NCBI RefSeq assembly: GCF_000196495.1
Contig: NC_011312.1
Span: forward strand, 3,162,001 to 3,226,000
Direction: 5' to 3'
Source of the DNA: Aliivibrio salmonicida LFI1238
Lineage (GTDB): Bacteria > Pseudomonadota > Gammaproteobacteria > Enterobacterales > Vibrionaceae
Length of the DNA: 64,000 nt
Shown here: positions 55,433-63,926 of the stretch, piece by piece
Numbering within the stretch: the stretch's first letter is position 1
Layout: the number at the start of each line of letters is the position of its first letter
Notes under the pieces: model-generated
The model's database searches: none
What the model saw: only the letters and a program-made list of their open reading frames with translations
What the model was told of the DNA's origin: nothing
Made by a program: the position numbers and the translations under genes

Positions 55433-55456
55433 AAAGGCAGCGATTAAGCTGCCTTT
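55433..55456. terminator. Bidirectional terminator between the LysR gene and acuI
   Basis: AAAGGCAGC and GCTGCCTTT form a perfect 9-bp stem with a GATTAA loop, between two convergent genes. Confidence 0.85.
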
Positions 55457-55529
55457 AATTTACTGATGTTTTCACATTAACACCAAGCTAGGTAGGGCTC
55501 AGCGTTAAATTTTTTATCTAATTATAAAC

Positions 55530-56510
55530 CTAGATTTTGATAACGACACGACCTGTAATTTGACCGTTCGTAATGTCTTCAGCAGCTTGGATAGCACCAT
55601 CTAATGATACTTCTTTTGTTGCTTGAGCATAAAATGACTCAGGAAGAAGCGTAGATAGTTGTTCCCATGCTTTAATGCGTTTTTCGCGAGGGCACATAAC
55701 CGAATCGATACCTTGTAAACGAACGTTACGTAGGATGAATGGCATGACTGTTGTTGGTAGATCGAATCCACCCGCAAGGCCACACGCCGCTACGGCACCG
55801 TTGTAATTTATCTGAGCTAATACTTTAGCAAGTACTTTACTGCCAACGGTATCAATCGCGCCAGCCCACAGTTGTTTTTCTAGTGGTTTTGCTGGTTCTT
55901 CTAATTCACTACGTTCAACAATACGAGTTGCTCCTAGTGATTTAAGTAGCTCGCCATTTTCAGAAGCTCGGCCTGTTACTGCCGCTACTTTATAACCAAG
56001 TTGGTTTAACAATGTGATAGACAGGCTACCCACACCGCCGCTTGATCCTGTCACTAAAATTTCACCGTCTTCTGGGTTAATGCCTGCATCAACAATCGCT
56101 TGTACACATAGCATTGCAGTAAAGCCGGCAGTACCAATCGCCATGACTTTTTTAGCGTCTAGGCCTTTTGGCATAGGAACTAACCAATCACCGTTTAGGC
56201 TTGCTTTTTCAGCCATGCCGCCCCAGTGACCTTCGCCAACCCCCCAACCAGTAAGAACGACTTCATCGCCTGCTTTGTAGCGAGCATCATCAGAGTGAGA
56301 AACGACACCGGCTAAGTCAACACCAGGGATCATCGGGAAGTTACGAACAATACGCCCTTTACCTGTAATCGCTAAACCGTCTTTATAGTTAAGAGAAGAG
56401 TAGCTAACATCAATTTTCACATTGCCTTCTGGCAGTTGAGATTCATCGATTTCAGTAACTGCGGCAATAGTGTTTTTTTCTTCTTGATTCAAAATGAGTG
56501 CTTTAAACAT
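55530..56510 (-). CDS. acuI: Acrylyl-CoA reductase AcuI/YhdH family
   Basis: A 326-residue NADPH-dependent medium-chain reductase without the zinc cysteines of alcohol dehydrogenases. Motifs: SSLNYKDGLAITG, FPMIPGVDLAGVV, GWGVGEGHWGG, the nucleotide-binding VTGSSGGVGSLSI (near residues 150-162) and ACGLAGGFDLPTTVMPFILR. It reduces acrylyl-CoA to propionyl-CoA. I chose MFKALILN at 56510 because GGAG lies six bases upstream; the frame is open to 56552. Confidence 0.92.
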   Translation of the reverse strand: MFKALILNQEEKNTIAAVTEIDESQLPEGNVKIDVSYSSLNYKDGLAITGKGRIVRNFPMIPGVDLAGVVSHSDDARYKAGDEVVLTGWGVGEGHWGGMAEKASLNGDWLVPMPKGLDAKKVMAIGTAGFTAMLCVQAIVDAGINPEDGEILVTGSSGGVGSLSITLLNQLGYKVAAVTGRASENGELLKSLGATRIVERSELEEPAKPLEKQLWAGAIDTVGSKVLAKVLAQINYNGAVAACGLAGGFDLPTTVMPFILRNVRLQGIDSVMCPREKRIKAWEQLSTLLPESFYAQATKEVSLDGAIQAAEDITNGQITGRVVIKI

Positions 56511-56643
56511 AACGAACTCCAATGATATTAAATAGAGAATCAAACTCTGCATTTGATTGATGGATTAAGTATAGGTGAGTGTTTTTAGGAAAAAAAATGA
56601 TACTTAAACATGGTGACTATGCATTTTATGCATAGATCATTGT

Positions 56644-56832
56644 ATGAAAAAAAATTCGAAAAGAGCAAATAAGATCTTTACTTTTTATTGGATCGTGTTA
56701 TTTTGCACCCTTGCTCTGATGTATAGAGTTATTAATACAAGCAATAAGTACAAGTCAAACCCTCAGAAAAATATCTTCGAAAAAGCTATTATCTCCGTGT
56801 TTCATTTCACTTTTCCAATTATTAATAATTGA
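56644..56832 (+). CDS. Uncertain small ORF with one membrane helix
   Basis: Encodes 62 residues: a basic start (MKKNSKRANKIF), one hydrophobic helix (FTFYWIVLFCTLALMYRV), then a Lys/Asn-rich tail. No clear ribosome-binding site lies before the ATG and no family is recognised. It may be real, as it is the only frame there with a plausible protein composition, but the AT-rich context makes chance likely. Confidence 0.3.
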   Translation: MKKNSKRANKIFTFYWIVLFCTLALMYRVINTSNKYKSNPQKNIFEKAIISVFHFTFPIINN

Positions 56833-57122
56833 ACATTTCAGCAGATCGTTAGCAGCGAATAAGCCTAACTGGATCTATTTATAATGTAATATGACCGTGT
56901 GCTATCGAAGTTGTGAAATGCGTTGGCTTTATACCTAATATCGTTATTAGGCTACCTACTTATTTTTTAAAGAGAATCTCTTTTTAAAGTGTAAATAGAT
57001 GGAAAAGGTAAAGAACGTACAACTTCTCTATGTATAAATTACATAAGATAAATATCTCTTCTCAGGCTAAACAAGCGCATCGTATTGATGCATGTTTATA
57101 CTAAAGTTAAGAAGGATATCTC
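56833..57122. other. AT-rich intergenic region upstream of the 24-codon ORF
   Basis: No gene seen. It has a hairpin CCTAATA-TCGT-TATTAGG (56934-56951), an interrupted palindrome AAAGAGA-ATCTCTTT near 56969-56984, and AT-rich stretches that may hold a promoter. It could be a long leader or a small RNA gene; nothing here proves either. Confidence 0.4.
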
Positions 57123-57197
57123 ATGTCTAAATCAACAGGCAGAAAGCGTTTTTGGTTCCACCAAGCGCGTGATACTAAAGTTATCTTAAAAAAATAA
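57123..57197 (+). CDS. Candidate 24-residue basic small protein
   Basis: ATG at 57123 opens MSKSTGRKRFWFHQARDTKV followed by ILKK and TAA. AAGGAT lies seven bases upstream, a good ribosome-binding site. Ten of 24 residues are Lys, Arg, or His. A hairpin GATACC/GGTATC (57208-57225) and a strong terminator (57232) follow within 65 bases, so a short message ends here. I know of no family. Too short to be called with certainty. Confidence 0.5.
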   Translation: MSKSTGRKRFWFHQARDTKVILKK

Positions 57198-57231
57198 GAT
57201 AACAAGCGATACCGAATAAGGTATCAACTCG

Positions 57232-57260
57232 AAAAAAGTCGCCCAGAAGGCGACTTTTTT
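57232..57260. terminator. Bidirectional terminator between the 24-codon ORF and fadBA
   Basis: AAAAAAGTCGCC and GGCGACTTTTTT form a perfect 12-bp stem with a CAGAA loop. It ends both the plus-strand small ORF and the minus-strand fadBA operon. Confidence 0.93.
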
Positions 57261-57284
57261 AGTTTCTAGCGTATCAATCTATTC

Positions 57285-58448
57285 CTAAGGTCGTTCAAAG
57301 ACCGTTGCAATACCTTGCCCTAAACCAATACACATGGTGGCTACGCCCAGTTTTGCACCTGTACGCTCCATATTATTAATTAATGTGGTGGCAATACGAG
57401 AACCTGAGCAACCCAATGGATGACCTAACGCAATTGCCCCTCCATTTAAGTTTATCTTTTCTTCCATCACATCAAATAAACCTAAGTCTTTAATGCAAGG
57501 CAGTGATTGAGCGGCAAAAGCTTCGTTCAGCTCAAACAGGTCAATATCATCAATGGATAGGCCGGCACGTTTTAATGCTTTTTTGGTTGCAGGAACAGGT
57601 CCATAACCCATAATGGCAGGATCGCAGCCAGAGACCGCCATTGAACGAATTTTCGCTCGAATGGTTAATCCTAGTTCATTTGCTTTTTCTTCGCTCATGA
57701 TCAGCATGGCGGAAGCACCATCCGATAATGCAGATGAACTACCTGCGGTAACGGTACCGTTAGCGGGATCAAAAGCCGGTCTCAGAGCAGCCAAACCTTC
57801 AAGGGTTGTTTCTGGACGAATGACTTCATCGTGTTTCACTAGCGTTAGCGCCCCATTCTCATCGTGACCTTCCATCGGAAGAATCTCAGAATCGAAGTGC
57901 CCTTCAATCGTCGCTCTATGTGCTTTTTGATGAGAAGCAAAAGCAAAGGCATCTTGTTGTTCACGAGAGATACCATGCATCTTACCGAGCATTTCAGCCG
58001 TTAACCCCATCATACCCGAAGCCTTAGCTACGTTTTTTGATAAGCCAGAGTGGAAATCAACACCATGGTTCATTGGTACGTGACCCATGTGCTCGACACC
58101 ACCAATAATGCAGATGTCGGCATCTCCAACCATAATGGCACGAGAGGCATCATGTAGAGCCTGCATCGATGAACCACATAAGCGGTTAACTGTTGTTGCG
58201 GCAATGGATTTGGGTAATCCTGCTAATAACGATGCATTACGAGCAATATTAAAGCCTTGTTCTAAGGTTTGCTGCACACAACCCCAATAGATATCTTCAA
58301 TTTGGTTTGGGTCAACGTTTGGGTTTCTTTCTAATAACCCTTTCATGAGGTGCGCGGATAAATCTTCGGCACGAGTATGACGAAATACCCCATTTTTAGA
58401 GCGTCCCATCGGTGTTCGAATGCAATCAACAATAACGACATTTTTCAT
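57285..58448 (-). CDS. fadA: 3-ketoacyl-CoA thiolase FadA
   Basis: A 387-residue thiolase, beta subunit of the aerobic fatty-acid oxidation complex. The acyl-carrying Cys is in VNRLCGSSMQALHDA (near residue 91), the His in NGGAIALGHPLGCSG (near 343), and the second Cys in TMCIGLGQG (near 373). ATG lies 13 bases after the fadB stop: one operon. Confidence 0.97.
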   Translation of the reverse strand: MKNVVIVDCIRTPMGRSKNGVFRHTRAEDLSAHLMKGLLERNPNVDPNQIEDIYWGCVQQTLEQGFNIARNASLLAGLPKSIAATTVNRLCGSSMQALHDASRAIMVGDADICIIGGVEHMGHVPMNHGVDFHSGLSKNVAKASGMMGLTAEMLGKMHGISREQQDAFAFASHQKAHRATIEGHFDSEILPMEGHDENGALTLVKHDEVIRPETTLEGLAALRPAFDPANGTVTAGSSSALSDGASAMLIMSEEKANELGLTIRAKIRSMAVSGCDPAIMGYGPVPATKKALKRAGLSIDDIDLFELNEAFAAQSLPCIKDLGLFDVMEEKINLNGGAIALGHPLGCSGSRIATTLINNMERTGAKLGVATMCIGLGQGIATVFERP

Positions 58449-58461
58449 GATAAATTCTTCC

Positions 58462-60642
58462 TTAAACCGATGGTGATGAAACAGATGATTTCGGGGCTGG
58501 GTAATAACACTCTCCAGCCGCTGCTTTTTGTTTGATGCTGTCAGGCACTTGGTAAACCGGACTTAATTGCTCAAACTCTTTGGCCATGTCTAAATACGTG
58601 TCTAGACCGATAGAATCCAGGTAGCGGAATACGCCGCCTTTAAATGGAGGAAAACCTAACCCATACACTAAGGCCATGTCAGCCTCTGCTGGAGAAGCGA
58701 TAATACCCTCATCTAAACAACGAATGACTTCGTTAATCATTGGGATCATCATACGAGCGCTAATTTGCTCAGAGGTGTAAGGTTGAGTTGAATCGGTTAT
58801 TGTTGCGATAATTGCATTGGTTTTTTCATCAATGTTTTTCTTCGGCTTGCCTTTTTTATCAAGGGCATAAGCATAGAAGCCAATTCCATTTTTTTGGCCA
58901 TAGCGATCATCTTCAAACATCGCATCGATAACATCTCGGCCATTTTTCGCCATGCGTTCAGGGAAACCTTGCGCCATCACCGCTTGTGCATGATGGGCGG
59001 TATCAATCCCCACGACATCTAGCAAATAAGCAGGGCCCATTGGCCAGCCAAATTCTTTTTCCATCACTTTATCGATTTGTTGGTAATTCCCGCCATCACG
59101 CAGTAATAAACTAAAGCCAGCAAAATAAGGAAAAAGAACACGGTTCACAAAGAACCCTGGACAATCATTCACAACGATGGGTGTTTTGCCCATTTGAGAA
59201 GCATAAGCCACTACGCGATCAATGGTTTGTTGTGAGGTTTTCTCGCCACGAATAACTTCCACTAATGGCATTCTATGAACAGGGTTAAAGAAATGCATAC
59301 CACAGAAGTTTTCAGGACGTTTTAATGATTTAGCGAGCAGTGAAATTGGAATAGTTGAGGTATTCGACGCTAAGATGGCGTGTTCATTAACTTCATTTTC
59401 TACTTCAGCTAATACCGCTGCTTTGATGGTTGGGTTTTCGACGACGGCTTCAACGATAACGTCTTTTGTCTCTATGCCACCATAATTGAGTGATGGTGTG
59501 ATAGATGAAAGTACTTGTGCCATTTTTAGTCCAGATAATCGCCCGCGCTCTAATTGCTTATTAAGCAGTTTCGAGGCTTCGTTCATCCCTAAATCTAATG
59601 ACGCTTGTGCAATGTCTTTCATTAAGACAGGCACGCCTTTTGATGCCGATTGATAAGCTATACCACCGCCCATGATCCCTGCGCCGAGTACCGCGGCATT
59701 TTTAACTGGCTCGCTGTTTTTGACGGCTTGCTTTGCTTTGCTTTTTACTAATTGGTCATTTAAGAAAATACCAACCAATGATTTCGCGACGTCAGTACGA
59801 GTGAGAGCCACGAAGTGTTTGTTCTCAATCGCCAAAGCGTCATCACGATGCATGTTTGCACTTTGCTCGATAGATTTAACGGCAGTTAGTGGTGCAGGAT
59901 AATGTTTCCCAGCCATTTTCATTATCATGCCTTTGGCGACATTGAACGACATAGCCGCTTCTAGAGGGGATAACTGAATAGGGGCTTTCTTTTGTTCACG
60001 ACGTTGTTGCCAATTTAGTTGACCATCGATCGCTTGTTTTAGCATAGATACTGAGGCATCAATCAATGTTTCACGTGAAACAATACCGTCGACCATTCCT
60101 ATTTTTAATGCATCTTTAGCGCGTTTTGGTTTACCTGTTGTGATGACTTCCATTGCGGGATCGGCACCAATTAAGCGAGGTAAACGAACAGAACCGCCCC
60201 AGCCAGGCATTATACCTAGTTGGGTTTCTGGTAGGCCAATCGACGCGGTGTCATCCGCCAATCGAAAATCCGTAGCAAGTACACATTCACAACCACCGCC
60301 CAGAGCAAAGCCAGTAATTGCAGATAATGTCGGTACAGGAAGATCTTCCAGTCGGCTAAAAATCACATTAGCTTGATGCAGCCAATCACTGAGTTCTTCT
60401 TCTGGTGTATCAAACAACCCTAAGAACTCCGTAATGTCAGCACCAACAATGAAAGCACTTTTACCTGATGAAAGTAACAGTGCTTGTAAATCCTTTTGCT
60501 TATAGAGAACATCAATGGCTTCACCTAGTGAGCGTAGGGTAGCAATATTGAGTTTATTAACACTGCCAGCCGCATTAAAGACTAAGTGAGCAATGCCGTT
60601 TTCGATGTAATCTACAGAGAGGTTTTCACCTTGATAAATCAT
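58462..60642 (-). CDS. fadB: Fatty-acid oxidation complex alpha subunit FadB
   Basis: A 726-residue multifunctional enzyme. Residues 1-190 are enoyl-CoA hydratase/isomerase (oxyanion loops GKSAFIVGADITEF and ALGGGCECVLATDFRLA, catalytic Glu in LPETQLGIMPGWGG), residues 310-620 L-3-hydroxyacyl-CoA dehydrogenase (NAD-binding VLGAGIMGGGIAYQSASKG, HFFNPVHRMPLVEV), plus the 3-hydroxybutyryl-CoA epimerase activity. Length fits E. coli FadB. A FadR-like operator lies 54 bp upstream of its start. Confidence 0.97.
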   Translation of the reverse strand: MIYQGENLSVDYIENGIAHLVFNAAGSVNKLNIATLRSLGEAIDVLYKQKDLQALLLSSGKSAFIVGADITEFLGLFDTPEEELSDWLHQANVIFSRLEDLPVPTLSAITGFALGGGCECVLATDFRLADDTASIGLPETQLGIMPGWGGSVRLPRLIGADPAMEVITTGKPKRAKDALKIGMVDGIVSRETLIDASVSMLKQAIDGQLNWQQRREQKKAPIQLSPLEAAMSFNVAKGMIMKMAGKHYPAPLTAVKSIEQSANMHRDDALAIENKHFVALTRTDVAKSLVGIFLNDQLVKSKAKQAVKNSEPVKNAAVLGAGIMGGGIAYQSASKGVPVLMKDIAQASLDLGMNEASKLLNKQLERGRLSGLKMAQVLSSITPSLNYGGIETKDVIVEAVVENPTIKAAVLAEVENEVNEHAILASNTSTIPISLLAKSLKRPENFCGMHFFNPVHRMPLVEVIRGEKTSQQTIDRVVAYASQMGKTPIVVNDCPGFFVNRVLFPYFAGFSLLLRDGGNYQQIDKVMEKEFGWPMGPAYLLDVVGIDTAHHAQAVMAQGFPERMAKNGRDVIDAMFEDDRYGQKNGIGFYAYALDKKGKPKKNIDEKTNAIIATITDSTQPYTSEQISARMMIPMINEVIRCLDEGIIASPAEADMALVYGLGFPPFKGGVFRYLDSIGLDTYLDMAKEFEQLSPVYQVPDSIKQKAAAGECYYPAPKSSVSSPSV

Positions 60643-60695
60643 TTTCTATCTCCATGAAATGAGAACCAGAGTTGAGTATTCATTATTATAGTAGC

Positions 60696-60708
60696 CTGGT
60701 TTGACCAG
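60696..60708. promoter_or_regulatory. FadR-like operator upstream of fadBA
   Basis: CTGGTTTGACCAG is a perfect palindrome around a 3-base centre and fits the FadR core TGGT-N3-ACCA. In relatives FadR represses fadBA until long-chain acyl-CoA binds. It lies in the divergent fadB-yigZ spacer, close to fadB. Confidence 0.75.
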
Positions 60709-60884
60709 TTAATAGTGGTGCTAATTTAAACAGATGGCAAACTAAATTTAACATTTTATTTACGTTTGTATTGGTTGATCACAAATTTGTTTTTGTGATG
60801 AAAAGAATAAAGCTCAGCTTAAAAGAATAAATTTCATCAGAAGTGATACACTTTAAGGTTCCATTTTTGCTATCAGTGTAGTCT

Positions 60885-61499
60885 ATGAGTGATCAACCAT
60901 ATCAAGTACCTAAAGCAATGGCGGTGTTTGAAGAAGAGATCAAAAAAAGCGTATTTATTACTTACCTCGCGAGAACTTCCTCTGTTGAAGCAGCAAAACA
61001 ATTTGTTGCCGAAATTAAAGCGAAACACACCGGAGCAAGACATCATTGCTGGGGCTTTGTCGCTGGACGACCTGAAGACTCAATGAAGTGGGGATTTAGT
61101 GATGATGGCGAACCTTCAGGAACTGCAGGTAAACCAATTCTGGCTCAATTAAGTGGTTGTGGTATTGGTGAAATTACCGCGGTAGTTACGCGTTACTCAG
61201 GTGGTATCAAGCTTGGTACTGGTGGGTTAGTAAGGGCGTATGGCGGCGGTGTACAACAAGCATTAAAGCGGATTGAAACAGAAGAAAAGCGAATTACGGC
61301 GACGGTTGTTTTACATTGTGACTATAACTTAGTGAGCTTGGTCGAAACATTACTACATCAATTTGAAGGGCAACAAATTAGCGCTGACTATAGTAATAGG
61401 GTTGTCATGACCTTAGAATTAGAAAAACGCGTTATTAACGAATTTAAAACCGCGGTGATTAATAAAAGCGGGGCCAAAATTGAATTTCCAACACAATAA
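60885..61499 (+). CDS. yigZ: IMPACT-family protein YigZ
   Basis: A 204-residue protein with the IMPACT/UPF0029 domain (residues 20-130: GARHHCWGF, WGFSDDGEPSGTAGKPIL, VTRYSGGIKLGTGGLVRAYG) and a C-terminal ferredoxin-like domain. E. coli YigZ structure suggests RNA or translation-factor binding; function not settled. Order yigZ-trkH-hemG as in E. coli. Confidence 0.95.
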   Translation: MSDQPYQVPKAMAVFEEEIKKSVFITYLARTSSVEAAKQFVAEIKAKHTGARHHCWGFVAGRPEDSMKWGFSDDGEPSGTAGKPILAQLSGCGIGEITAVVTRYSGGIKLGTGGLVRAYGGGVQQALKRIETEEKRITATVVLHCDYNLVSLVETLLHQFEGQQISADYSNRVVMTLELEKRVINEFKTAVINKSGAKIEFPTQ

Positions 61500-61556
61500 T
61501 AAATTCAATTCATATAAACCATTAGGATGTGAGTGACGCGAAGCGTTTAATAAATC

Positions 61557-63014
61557 ATGCAGTTTCGATCAATAATCCGCATTGTGGGTATTTTACTCGC
61601 GGTGTTCAGTTTTTTCATGTTAGCTCCCGCTCTTGTCGCGTTTATTTATCGTGATGGTGCTGGTGTGCCTTTTGTTATTACTTTTTTCTTGTTACTTGCC
61701 GGTGGAGGGCTACTTTGGTTCCCCAATAGACAGCATAAACAAGAGTTAAAATCTCGCGATGGGTTTCTCATTGTGGTCTTATTTTGGATGGTAATTGGTA
61801 GTGCGGGTGCATTGCCGTTTTTATTATCTGGTTCACCTGATATTTCGATAACCAATGCCTTTTTTGAGTCCTTTTCTGGTTTGACGACAACAGGTGCTAC
61901 CGTTCTTACGGGATTAGACCACTTACCAAAAGCGATTTTATTCTATCGACAACTGCTTCAGTGGTTTGGCGGTATGGGTATCATTGTACTCGCCGTTGCG
62001 ATTCTTCCTGTTCTTGGTATCGGTGGGATGCAGCTTTATCGTGCTGAAATCCCTGGGCCGGTAAAAGATTCTAAGATGACTCCGCGAATAGCTGAAACGG
62101 CTAAGGTGCTTTGGTATATCTACTTAACATTAACCATTGCTTGTACATTGGCATTTTGGGCGGCGGGGATGGATTGGTTTGACGCCATCACTCATAGTTT
62201 CTCAACAATTGCTATTGGTGGTTTCTCTACCCATGATGCCAGTATGGGGTATTTCAATAGCCCCGTAATTAATGCCATTACAGTGGTGTTTTTACTTATT
62301 TCAGCGTGTAACTTCTCTCTACACTTTGCCGCTTTTGCGTCTGGTGGTGTGCATCCCAAGTATTATTGGAAAGATCCAGAATTCAGAGCATTTATCTTCA
62401 TTCAAGTGTTGTTATTTTTAATTACGTTTTTGTTGTTATTAAAACACAGTACTTATGATTCGATTGGTACTGCGGTTGATCAGGCGTTATTTCAAACCGT
62501 TTCTATCTCAACAACGGCGGGTTTTACAACCACCAGTTTTGCTGAGTGGCCATTATTTTTACCTGTGTTGTTGCTGTTTTCTTCATTTATTGGTGGTTGT
62601 GCGGGGTCTACTGGCGGCGGAATGAAAGTGATACGTATTTTGTTACTGTCATTACAAGGAATGCGTGAGCTTAAACGATTGATTCACCCAAGAGCCATTT
62701 ATACGATTAAGATTGGCAGCAAGGCATTACCACAACGAGTGGTTGATGCTGTATGGGGATTTTTCTCTGCTTATACATTAGTGTTCGTCATTTGTATGTT
62801 GGCATTGATTGCGACAGGCATTGATGAATTGACCGCATTCTCAGCGGTGGCGGCAACATTAAACAATTTAGGGCCTGGTTTAGGTGAGGTTGCTGTACAC
62901 TTTGGTGATATAAATGATTCAGCGAAATGGATTTTAATCATCTCGATGTTATTTGGTCGTTTGGAAGTGTTTACACTCCTTATTTTATTTACGCCGACGT
63001 TTTGGCGTAGTTAA
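61557..63014 (+). CDS. trkH: Trk potassium uptake channel TrkH
   Basis: A 485-residue inner-membrane K+ transporter with four pore repeats. Selectivity loops: SGLTTTGATVLTGLD, FSTIAIGGFSTHD, SISTTAGFTTTSF and NNLGPGLGEV; each first residue T/S-G type lines the filter. Works with the cytoplasmic gate TrkA (not in this window). Start MQFRSIIRIVGILLAVFSFF is family-typical; no strong ribosome-binding site is seen. Confidence 0.96.
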   Translation: MQFRSIIRIVGILLAVFSFFMLAPALVAFIYRDGAGVPFVITFFLLLAGGGLLWFPNRQHKQELKSRDGFLIVVLFWMVIGSAGALPFLLSGSPDISITNAFFESFSGLTTTGATVLTGLDHLPKAILFYRQLLQWFGGMGIIVLAVAILPVLGIGGMQLYRAEIPGPVKDSKMTPRIAETAKVLWYIYLTLTIACTLAFWAAGMDWFDAITHSFSTIAIGGFSTHDASMGYFNSPVINAITVVFLLISACNFSLHFAAFASGGVHPKYYWKDPEFRAFIFIQVLLFLITFLLLLKHSTYDSIGTAVDQALFQTVSISTTAGFTTTSFAEWPLFLPVLLLFSSFIGGCAGSTGGGMKVIRILLLSLQGMRELKRLIHPRAIYTIKIGSKALPQRVVDAVWGFFSAYTLVFVICMLALIATGIDELTAFSAVAATLNNLGPGLGEVAVHFGDINDSAKWILIISMLFGRLEVFTLLILFTPTFWRS

Positions 63015-63041
63015 CACTCAAGATTAATAAAAGAGGTTATT

Positions 63042-63566
63042 GTGGAAAAAGTATTACTTCTTCATTCGAGCCGTGAAGGTCAAACGATTAAAATTTTGAA
63101 TTACATAGCAACGAAGTTAGGTTCAGATAGTCAATGTGACTTAATGGATGTGCATCAACCATTGAGCGTTGCATTTTCAGATTATGACCGCGTTGTTATT
63201 GGTGCATCTGTTCGTTATGGGCATTTAAATAAGAAGCTGTATCAGTTTATCGAACAGCACCAAATTTCATTAGAACAAGCCAAAGCGTCATTTTTCATTG
63301 TAAATCTGACGGCTCGTAAAGAGGGGAAAGATACGCCAGAAACCAGTGCGTATTTTAAAAAGTTTTTAATGAGATCTCCTTGGGTCCCTTGTTTGCAAGA
63401 CACGTTTGCTGGCGCTTTATTTTATCCGCGCTATAACTTCTTTGATCGATTTATGATTCAATTAATCATGAGAATGACGGGGGGAGAGACTGACCCAACG
63501 AAAGAAGTGGAATATACGAACTGGCAACGAGTGGATCAATTTGTAGAGAAAGTTAAACAAGGCTAA
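63042..63566 (+). CDS. hemG: Menaquinone-dependent protoporphyrinogen oxidase HemG
   Basis: A 174-residue flavodoxin-like enzyme catalysing protoporphyrinogen IX oxidation in haem synthesis. FMN loop HSSREGQTIKI (residues 7-17), IGASVRYGHLNKKLYQF, and the long HemG-specific insert ALFYPRYNFFDRFMIQLIMRMTGG (about 126-149) which holds it to the membrane. AGAGG precedes the start. A likely operon with trkH (27-base gap). Confidence 0.95.
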   Translation: MEKVLLLHSSREGQTIKILNYIATKLGSDSQCDLMDVHQPLSVAFSDYDRVVIGASVRYGHLNKKLYQFIEQHQISLEQAKASFFIVNLTARKEGKDTPETSAYFKKFLMRSPWVPCLQDTFAGALFYPRYNFFDRFMIQLIMRMTGGETDPTKEVEYTNWQRVDQFVEKVKQG

Positions 63567-63684
63567 TTTCTGTTCGTTTGGGATGGAATAGTGCGATAGA
63601 AGTAGAGTTTTTCATTTAGATTCATATTTTTAGCGCAGAAATGGTAGATTTTATTGTTTAAGTCATTACAATAGCACGCATAAC

Positions 63685-63761
63685 AGGGGTGTAGCTCCAA
63701 CTGGCAGAGCAGCGGATTCCAAATCCGCGTGTTGGGAGTTCGAATCTCTCCACCCCTGCCA
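63685..63761 (+). tRNA. trnW: tRNA-Trp (anticodon CCA)
   Basis: A 77-nucleotide tRNA with encoded CCA. Acceptor stem AGGGGTG/CACCCCT, D arm GCTC/GAGC, anticodon arm GCGGA/TCCGC with loop TTCCAAA (anticodon CCA), T arm GGGAG/CTCTC with TTCGAAT, discriminator G. TACAAT at 63667 is a plausible -10 box. In related species a trp tRNA often follows an rRNA operon; here it follows hemG directly. Confidence 0.97.
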
Positions 63762-63770
63762 TATTTAGAG

Positions 63771-63801
63771 AAGGCTTGTATCGAAAGATACAAGCCTTTT
63801 T
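63771..63801 (+). terminator. Terminator after tRNA-Trp (repeat unit 1)
   Basis: AAGGCTTGTATC and GATACAAGCCTT form a perfect 12-bp stem with a GAAA tetraloop followed by TTT. Confidence 0.92.
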
Positions 63802-63833
63802 GCTGTTTGGGATTTGAGAAAAGAGCCGCGGAT

Positions 63834-63886
63834 TCCCCCACCATAAGAACGTGCGTGTTGGGGGTTGAATCTTTTCATCTCTGCCA
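63834..63886 (+). pseudogene. tRNA-Trp-derived 3' pseudo-tRNA fragment (repeat unit 1)
   Basis: GCGGATTCC and CGTGTTGGGGGTTGAATC resemble the tRNA-Trp anticodon and T arms, and CTGCCA closes it. The D arm and acceptor 5' strand are missing and 15 extra bases sit in the anticodon loop. It cannot fold as a tRNA. Confidence 0.6.
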
Positions 63887-63895
63887 TATTTAGAG

Positions 63896-63926
63896 AAGGC
63901 TTATATCGAAAGATACAAGCCTTTTT
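63896..63926 (+). terminator. Terminator copy in repeat unit 2
   Basis: Same hairpin as 63771 with one base change (G to A in the left arm, giving an A-C mismatch), followed by TTTT. Confidence 0.8.

Noticed and set aside
63563..63844. 93-codon minus-strand ORF over the tRNA-Trp gene
   Set aside because: It is antisense to the tRNA and its terminator and contains no recognisable domain; the tRNA explains the sequence.
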